DNA from: Flemingiibacterium sp045587285
GTDB lineage: Bacteria > Bacillota > Clostridia > Oscillospirales > CAG-272
Length of the DNA: 8,682 bases
Assembly (NCBI GenBank): GCA_045587285.1
Contig: JAZNBZ010000177.1
Coordinates: 1-8,682 of the forward strand
Direction: 5' to 3'
The notes beneath the pieces were generated by a model. That model was not told where the DNA came from. It saw only the letters and a list, made by a program, of their open reading frames with translations, and searched no databases. Shown here piece after piece: positions 5,119-8,682 of the stretch; position 1 is the first letter of the stretch; each line of letters starts with the position of its first letter. A program made the position numbers and the translations under genes.

Positions 5119-6942
5119 TTGACACGTAACGATTTAAGAAATATTGCAATTATAGCCCACGTTGACCACGGTAAGACCACCCTTGTTGACGAGATGTTAA
5201 AGCAGGGCGGTATATTCCGTGAAAATCAGGCGACCGAGGACAGAGTTATGGACTCGGGTGCTATTGAAAAGGAGCGCGGCATTACTATCCTCGCGAAGAA
5301 CACCGCGGCTCACTACAAGGATGTAAAGATAAACATAATCGACACCCCCGGTCACGCGGACTTCGGCGGTGAGGTTGAGCGTATACTCAAAATGGTAAAC
5401 GGCGTGCTTCTGCTCGTTGACGCGGCAGAGGGACCGATGCCGCAGACTCGCTTCGTTCTTCAGAGAGCGCTCGAGCTTCAGCATAAGGTCATCGTCGTCG
5501 TAAACAAGGTGGACAAGCCCGACGCGCGTATCAACGAGGTCATCGACGAGGTTTTAGAGCTTCTTATCGACCTTGACGCAACCGACGAGCAGCTTGATTC
5601 TCCGATGATATTCGCGTGCGGACGCGACGGCACGGCGTCGCTCTCTCCCGAAGAAAAGGGCGAGGATTTAAAGTGCCTGTTTGACACTATACTCGAATAC
5701 ATTCCCGCACCCGAGGGCGAGGTCGAAGCGCCGCTTCAGATGCTCGTTTCCTCTATCGACTACAACGAGTACGTTGGACGTATCGGTATCGGACGTATTG
5801 AGCGCGGACAGCTAAAGGTAGGCCAGGAGGTCGCAATAACCAACTTCCACAGCGACGAAGCCCCCAAGCGTACACGCATAGTGTCGCTTTATCAGATAGA
5901 CGGACTTCAGAGAATACCCGTTGAAACGGCGAAAATGGGCGATATCGTCTGCTTCTCCGGTGCAGGCGACGTTACTATCGGTGACACCGTTTGCGCGACC
6001 GACGCAGTTGAACCGCTTGAATTCGTTAAGGTCAGCGAGCCGACGCTCGAAATGACCTTCTCCGTAAACGACAGCCCGTTTGCCGGCAGAGAGGGTAAAT
6101 TCGTAACCTCGCGTCAGCTTCGCGAGCGTCTTTACAAGGAGCTGCTTCGCGATGTTTCGCTTCGCGTTGCCGACGGTGAAACAACCGACTCCTTCAAGGT
6201 CGCGGGACGCGGCGAAATGCACCTTTCCATTCTTATCGAAAATATGCGCCGCGAGGGCTATGAGCTTACCTGCTCGATGCCGCGCGTGCTGTATAAGGAG
6301 ATCGACGGTCAGCTCTGCGAACCAATGGAGCGCGTTGCCATTGACGTTCCCGAGGGAAGCGAGGGCACCGTTATTATGAAGCTTGGCGCGCGTAAGGGCG
6401 ACCTTCTCGAAATGAACCTCGTCGGAAGCCGTATGAGAATTGAATATCTCATTCCTGCGCGCTGTCTGTTCGGCTACAGAAGCGAATTTCTTACCGACAC
6501 ACGCGGTGAGGGCATTATCAACTCCGTGTTCGACAGCTATCAGCCGTACCGCGGCGATATTACGCTTCGCTATACCGGCTCGCTCGTTGCGAGTGAGGCA
6601 GGCGAAACCACCTCGTACGGTCTTTATCAGACTCAGGACAGAGGTCAGATGTTCGTCGGCGTACAGACGCCCGTATACGAGGGTATGATAGTCGGCGAAT
6701 CGCCGAAGATAGGCGATATCGCGCTCAATCCCTGCAAGAAGAAGCATCTTACGTCCATCCGCTCGTCGGGCGCAGATGAGGCGCTTATCCTCACTCCTCA
6801 CAAGCAGATGAGCCTTGAGGAGGCTATAGAGTTCCTCGCAGAGGACGAGCTTATGGAGGTTACGCCTAAGTCCATCCGCCTTCGCAAGGCGATACTTGAT
6901 ACATCTCTCCGTCTCAAAGCGCAGGCAAAGCTTAAAAAGTAA
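5119..6942 (+). CDS. typA: Translational GTPase TypA/BipA
   Basis: The 607-residue protein has the normal length for TypA/BipA, a ribosome-binding GTPase involved in 50S assembly and in growth under cold or stress. The GTPase motifs are in place: G1 AHVDHGKT (13-20), G2 region ERGITI (52-57), G3 DTPGH (75-79) and G4 NKVD (129-132). The G5 position reads FACGRDG (164-170), where many relatives have an SA pair. EF-G-like domains II, III and V follow (for example GRGEMHLSILIENMRREGYEL), then the TypA-specific C-terminal domain with NPCKKKHLTSIRSSGADEA and EFLAEDELMEVTPKSIRLRK. The start codon is TTG at 5119, supported by AAGGAG (5105-5110) 8 nt upstream and by the normal family N-terminus (RNIAIIAHVDHGKTT). 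The gene appears to be transcribed alone: it has its own promoter and a strong terminator. Confidence 0.97.
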   Translation: MTRNDLRNIAIIAHVDHGKTTLVDEMLKQGGIFRENQATEDRVMDSGAIEKERGITILAKNTAAHYKDVKINIIDTPGHADFGGEVERILKMVNGVLLLVDAAEGPMPQTRFVLQRALELQHKVIVVVNKVDKPDARINEVIDEVLELLIDLDATDEQLDSPMIFACGRDGTASLSPEEKGEDLKCLFDTILEYIPAPEGEVEAPLQMLVSSIDYNEYVGRIGIGRIERGQLKVGQEVAITNFHSDEAPKRTRIVSLYQIDGLQRIPVETAKMGDIVCFSGAGDVTIGDTVCATDAVEPLEFVKVSEPTLEMTFSVNDSPFAGREGKFVTSRQLRERLYKELLRDVSLRVADGETTDSFKVAGRGEMHLSILIENMRREGYELTCSMPRVLYKEIDGQLCEPMERVAIDVPEGSEGTVIMKLGARKGDLLEMNLVGSRMRIEYLIPARCLFGYRSEFLTDTRGEGIINSVFDSYQPYRGDITLRYTGSLVASEAGETTSYGLYQTQDRGQMFVGVQTPVYEGMIVGESPKIGDIALNPCKKKHLTSIRSSGADEALILTPHKQMSLEEAIEFLAEDELMEVTPKSIRLRKAILDTSLRLKAQAKLKK

Positions 6943-6955
6943 TTGCATAACGGAT

Positions 6956-6995
6956 AAAATATCCCTTGACGGTCTCGTCAAGGGATATTTTTATA
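6956..6995. terminator. Strong bidirectional terminator between typA and lysR
   Basis: A perfect stem of 15 bp (6956-6970 with 6977-6991, core ATCCCTTGAC/GTCAAGGGAT), or 16 bp if G6971-C6976 pairs, has a very small loop. It is flanked by A and T runs on both sides. It starts 14 nt after the typA stop. The minus-strand lysR stop codon (6993-6991) lies at the end of its right arm. Confidence 0.93.
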
Positions 6996-7857
6996 TTTTG
7001 GATATGTATTTTTTCAAAAGCAGCATCGCGTCCTTGAGACGCGTGTCCTTTTTCCAAGCAAGGCTTACGTTGCCGTGAAACGGCTCGGCAAGCGGAAGCG
7101 CCACGATATCGCTTGAATTTTTCACAAGCTCCTCGAACATAAATCCGATTCCGACGCCGCTTGACACCATACTGAGCACCGTTGAAAGCTGGTCCGTTTG
7201 CATAAGCACCGTCGGAGTCACGCCGATTTCGGAAAAACGCTGTTTTATTTGCTCCGTCTGAAAAAATGCATCGTTAAAGAGAACGAGAGGGCATCCTTCA
7301 AGCTCGGACAGGCTGACGGATTGCTTTTTTGCGAGCGGATGGTCTGCGCAAACACAGCAAACAAGCTCAAAGCTCGCCGCAGGAACGGACAAAAGCGTTG
7401 CCTCGAGCGGCGCTGTGTGCGGAAGAAGCACCATATCGACGAAATCGTCGGAGAGGTGCGACAAAAGCTCGCGGCGCCCGCCCTCCGTGATCTCGAGGCT
7501 TACGTCGGGGTTGTCCCTTACGAATTCGCGGAAGATTCGCGGAAGCAGAAGCGAGCCGATCATCGGCGGAACACCGAGGCGAAGCTTTTTGCGAGCGCTT
7601 CCGAGCTCGCTCATCGTGCGCTCTATCTGATCTGCACGCGTAATAAGCTCGCGGCTCATTTCAAGAAGCAGCTCGCCCTGCGGCGTCGGCACCATACCGT
7701 GACGGCCGCGCCTGAAAAGCTCAACGCCAAACTCACCCTCGAGTGATTTTATCGCGGCTGAAAGCGACGGCTGTGACACGTGTATATGAGTCGCGGCGGC
7801 GGAAACCGTGCCGTACGCACATATGGCGAGGAAATATTTAAGCTGCACAATATTCAT
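6991..7857 (-). CDS. LysR family transcriptional regulator
   Basis: The 288-residue protein has the standard LysR layout. An N-terminal winged helix-turn-helix (about 1-60) reads MNIVQLKYFLAI, then VSAAATHIHVSQPSLSAAIK and LEGEFGVELFRR. A linker helix follows (RELITRADQIERTMSEL), then a periplasmic-binding-protein-like effector domain from about 90 onward (KKLRLGVPPMIGSLLLPRIF; later SSGVGIGFMF). The ATG at 7857 is chosen because GGGAGG (7870-7865) lies 7 nt before it; an in-frame TTG at 7872 would overlap that site. It is divergent from a tartrate/D-malate dehydrogenase gene, the arrangement of E. coli dmlR-dmlA, so it probably activates that gene in response to its substrate. Its promoter overlaps an inverted repeat, suggesting self-repression. 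The effector is inferred from context only. Confidence 0.94.
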   Translation of the reverse strand: MNIVQLKYFLAICAYGTVSAAATHIHVSQPSLSAAIKSLEGEFGVELFRRGRHGMVPTPQGELLLEMSRELITRADQIERTMSELGSARKKLRLGVPPMIGSLLLPRIFREFVRDNPDVSLEITEGGRRELLSHLSDDFVDMVLLPHTAPLEATLLSVPAASFELVCCVCADHPLAKKQSVSLSELEGCPLVLFNDAFFQTEQIKQRFSEIGVTPTVLMQTDQLSTVLSMVSSGVGIGFMFEELVKNSSDIVALPLAEPFHGNVSLAWKKDTRLKDAMLLLKKYISKI

Positions 7858-7864
7858 AAAAGCA

Positions 7865-7870
7865 CCTCCC
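7865..7870 (-). promoter_or_regulatory. Ribosome binding site that fixes the lysR start
   Basis: GGGAGG on the minus strand, 7 nt before the ATG at 7857, rules out the upstream TTG at 7872. Confidence 0.85.
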
Positions 7871-7878
7871 AAGGTGTG

Positions 7879-7895
7879 TATATAACAATTATATA
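7879..7895. promoter_or_regulatory. Inverted repeat TATATAA-CAA-TTATATA, candidate LysR operator
   Basis: Seven-base perfect arms (7879-7885, 7889-7895) cover the lysR -10 box (7893-7888) and start region. The centre is about 77 bp upstream of the predicted start of the divergent dehydrogenase transcript. LysR proteins typically bind a site near -65 of the target that also covers their own promoter, so placement fits roughly, but AT-rich repeats arise easily by chance. Confidence 0.45.
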
Positions 7896-7916
7896 GCTTT
7901 TTCTTATAGTTGTCAA
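7888..7916 (-). promoter_or_regulatory. Perfect-consensus promoter of lysR
   Basis: On the minus strand TTGACA (7916-7911), exactly 17 nt, then TATAAT (7893-7888): a full consensus sigma-A promoter. The start would be near 7881, giving an approximately 24-nt leader to the ATG at 7857. Confidence 0.88.
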
Positions 7917-7928
7917 GGAAATATTTAT

Positions 7929-7957
7929 TTTACAAATGCAAAACTGTATGATATAAT
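7929..7957 (+). promoter_or_regulatory. Distal strong promoter for the dehydrogenase transcript
   Basis: TTTACA (7929-7934), 17 nt, TATAAT (7952-7957), with TG at 7949-7950 making an extended -10 identical to that of typA (TGATATAAT). The start near 7964 gives an approximately 180-nt leader before the ATG at 8146. Confidence 0.8.
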
Positions 7958-7974
7958 AGGCGTAGAAGATTGTT

Positions 7975-8040
7975 TTTCGGAGGTTAATAGCGTGAGGGCT
8001 TATTTATCCAAAACGTAAAATAGCTGTTCACGCACCGAAA
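7975..8040 (+). ncRNA. Candidate structured leader element (not recognised)
   Basis: An outer stem TTTCGG (7975-7980) with CCGAAA (8035-8040) encloses an asymmetric internal loop: 9 nt on the 5' side, 1 nt on the 3' side. An inner stem GCGTGA (7990-7995) with TCACGC (8028-8033) follows. The hairpin can continue with GC/GC and TATTT/AAATA pairing (7998-8005 with 8018-8024, one bulged T) to a 12-nt loop. It resembles no riboswitch class I can name. Folding was judged by eye only. Confidence 0.4.
7992..8018 (+). CDS. Possible 8-codon leader peptide (MRAYLSKT)
   Basis: A GTG at 7992 is followed by seven sense codons and TAA (8016-8018). GGAGG (7979-7983) lies 8 nt before it, one of the best ribosome binding sites in the window, and no other gene can use it. 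Both the binding site and the start fall within the foldable leader element, so translation could alter folding. There is no run of one amino acid typical of amino-acid attenuators. The alternative is that GGAGG is simply part of an RNA structure. Confidence 0.35.
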   Translation: MRAYLSKT

Positions 8041-8049
8041 TTCAAATTG

Positions 8050-8070
8050 AAAATGGGTCCTACCATTTTT
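8050..8070 (+). terminator. Terminator-like hairpin inside the dehydrogenase leader
   Basis: AAAATGG (8050-8056) pairs with CCATTTT (8063-8069) around a 6-nt loop and runs into TTTTTGCTT. The stem is short and AT-rich, so it would be a weak terminator or attenuator at best. Confidence 0.35.
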
Positions 8071-8072
8071 GC

Positions 8073-8100
8073 TTGCAAAGTAAACACGTTTGAATATAAC
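8073..8100 (+). promoter_or_regulatory. Possible proximal promoter of the dehydrogenase gene
   Basis: TTGCAA (8073-8078), 16 nt, TATAAC (8095-8100), 4 and 5 of 6 to consensus. It would start near 8107, about 39 nt before the ATG, downstream of the terminator-like hairpin. Confidence 0.45.
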
Positions 8101-8112
8101 AAAATATTTTGT
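8099..8112. promoter_or_regulatory. 14-bp perfect palindrome ACAAAATATTTTGT
   Basis: A perfect palindrome covers the end of the proximal -10 box and the predicted start site near 8107, where a bound protein would block initiation. The binding protein is unknown; the adjacent LysR protein is one candidate. Confidence 0.5.
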
Positions 8113-8145
8113 GCCGCCACGACGCGCGGCGGAATGGAGATTGAT

Positions 8146-8682
8146 ATGAATAAGCATAAAATTGCGGTTATCGCAGGCGACGGCATAGGTCCCGAGGTAA
8201 TAGCCGAGGGTGTGAAGGTGCTCACCGAGGTTGCGAAGATAGACGGCGGCTTTGAGTTTGACTTCACCTATTTCCCGTGGGGCTGTGATTATTACAAAGA
8301 AACGGGAAGAATGATGGCTGAGGGCGGCATTGAGGAGCTGTCAAAGTATGATGCCATATTCCTTGGCGCAGTAGGCTCTCCCGGCGTGCCCGATCACATC
8401 TCGCTTTGGGATCTGCTTCTGGTTATCAGAAAGAGCTTTGACCAGTATATAAATCTTCGCCCGGTCAAGTTGCTTCGCGGTGCGCCGACGCCCATTAAAG
8501 ACGCGACGTGTGATAACGTCAATATGACCTTTATCCGCGAAAACACCGAGGGTGAATACGCGGGCAGCGGAAGCTGGCTCTTCAAGGGCAAGGAAAACGA
8601 GGTCGTAATTCAGGACGGCGTATTCTCGCGCAAGGGCTGTGAGAGAGTTATCCGCTACGCGTACGAGCTTGCAAGGGCAGAG
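8146..8682 (+). CDS. Tartrate/D-malate dehydrogenase family protein (5' part, runs off the window)
   Basis: 179 residues of an approximately 350-residue family are visible. It belongs to the isocitrate/isopropylmalate dehydrogenase superfamily: AGDGIGPEV (10-18), GAVGSPGVPDHISLW (74-88), NLRPVKL (103-109) and RENTEGEY (131-138). The PDHISLW motif marks the tartrate/D-malate dehydrogenase (TtuC/DmlA) branch rather than LeuB. R95, R105 and R131 are the expected substrate carboxylate binders and Y138 a catalytic residue; the later Lys and metal-binding Asp residues lie beyond the window. The family does NAD+-dependent oxidation, usually with decarboxylation, of D-malate or tartrate in the cytoplasm. 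The ATG at 8146 has GGAGA (8136-8140) 5 nt upstream; an in-frame ATG at 8134 would add four residues and has a poorer site. It is divergent from a LysR gene, as dmlA is from dmlR in E. coli. Substrate is not certain. Confidence 0.85.
   Translation, partial: MNKHKIAVIAGDGIGPEVIAEGVKVLTEVAKIDGGFEFDFTYFPWGCDYYKETGRMMAEGGIEELSKYDAIFLGAVGSPGVPDHISLWDLLLVIRKSFDQYINLRPVKLLRGAPTPIKDATCDNVNMTFIRENTEGEYAGSGSWLFKGKENEVVIQDGVFSRKGCERVIRYAYELARAE

Noticed and set aside
5812..6981. 389-codon open frame on the minus strand, antisense to typA
   Set aside because: typA is certain from its motifs. The antisense translation is rich in Ala, Arg and Leu without a recognisable domain and runs through the terminator.
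8114..8132. CCGCC-N9-GGCGG hairpin just before the dehydrogenase ribosome binding site
   Set aside because: Five GC pairs with a 9-nt loop could slow translation, but such short GC stems arise easily by chance and nothing else supports a role.
8146..8682. 3-isopropylmalate dehydrogenase (leuB) or isocitrate dehydrogenase
   Set aside because: The PDHISLW segment and the divergent LysR gene fit the tartrate/D-malate dehydrogenase branch better, and no leucine genes are nearby.
1..8682. Search for tRNA, rRNA, CRISPR arrays, insertion sequences, phage or defence genes
   Set aside because: No cloverleaf, spaced repeats, transposase or integrase motifs, or terminal repeats were seen; gene order and codon use look like ordinary chromosome.

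Overview
The window looks like part of the chromosome of a gut-type Firmicute, most likely a Clostridia/Oscillospirales-like bacterium. The signs are strong GGAGG-type ribosome binding sites, AT-rich spacers between moderately GC-rich genes, TTG/GTG use, compact U-tailed intrinsic terminators and sigma-A-like promoters with 17-nt spacers. No taxonomic marker pins the species; this rests on style and gene content only.

Layout. (1) Positions 2-505: the 3' end of an unrecognised + strand gene, closed by a terminator. (2) Positions 542-4964: a mirror-symmetric four-gene block. A cytoplasmic Gfo/Idh/MocA-fold protein resembling GH109 alpha-N-acetylgalactosaminidases (minus) is divergent from an AraC regulator (plus). 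That regulator converges on a second AraC regulator (minus), which is divergent from an N-acetylhexosamine 1-kinase-like enzyme (plus). (3) Positions 5119-6942: typA/bipA, a housekeeping ribosome-associated GTPase with its own extended -10 promoter and a strong terminator. (4) Positions 6991-8682: a LysR regulator (minus) divergent from a tartrate/D-malate dehydrogenase-family gene (plus) that runs off the window.

How they may work together. If the GH109 resemblance holds, the first enzyme would free GalNAc (or a related sugar) from a glycoside inside the cell and the kinase would phosphorylate C1 of the amino sugar, with the paired AraC proteins controlling one divergent enzyme each. This is inference from family and layout. 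The LysR/dehydrogenase pair has the same divergent arrangement as E. coli dmlR-dmlA, in which the LysR protein activates D-malate oxidation.

The least explained sequence is the roughly 180-nt leader between a strong promoter at 7929-7957 and the dehydrogenase start at 8146. It holds a foldable two-stem element, an 8-codon ORF with an ideal ribosome binding site, a terminator-like hairpin, a second promoter and a 14-bp palindrome. A 13-bp inverted repeat over the typA promoter/start region is the other notable element. I saw no tRNA, rRNA, CRISPR array, insertion sequence or phage gene.
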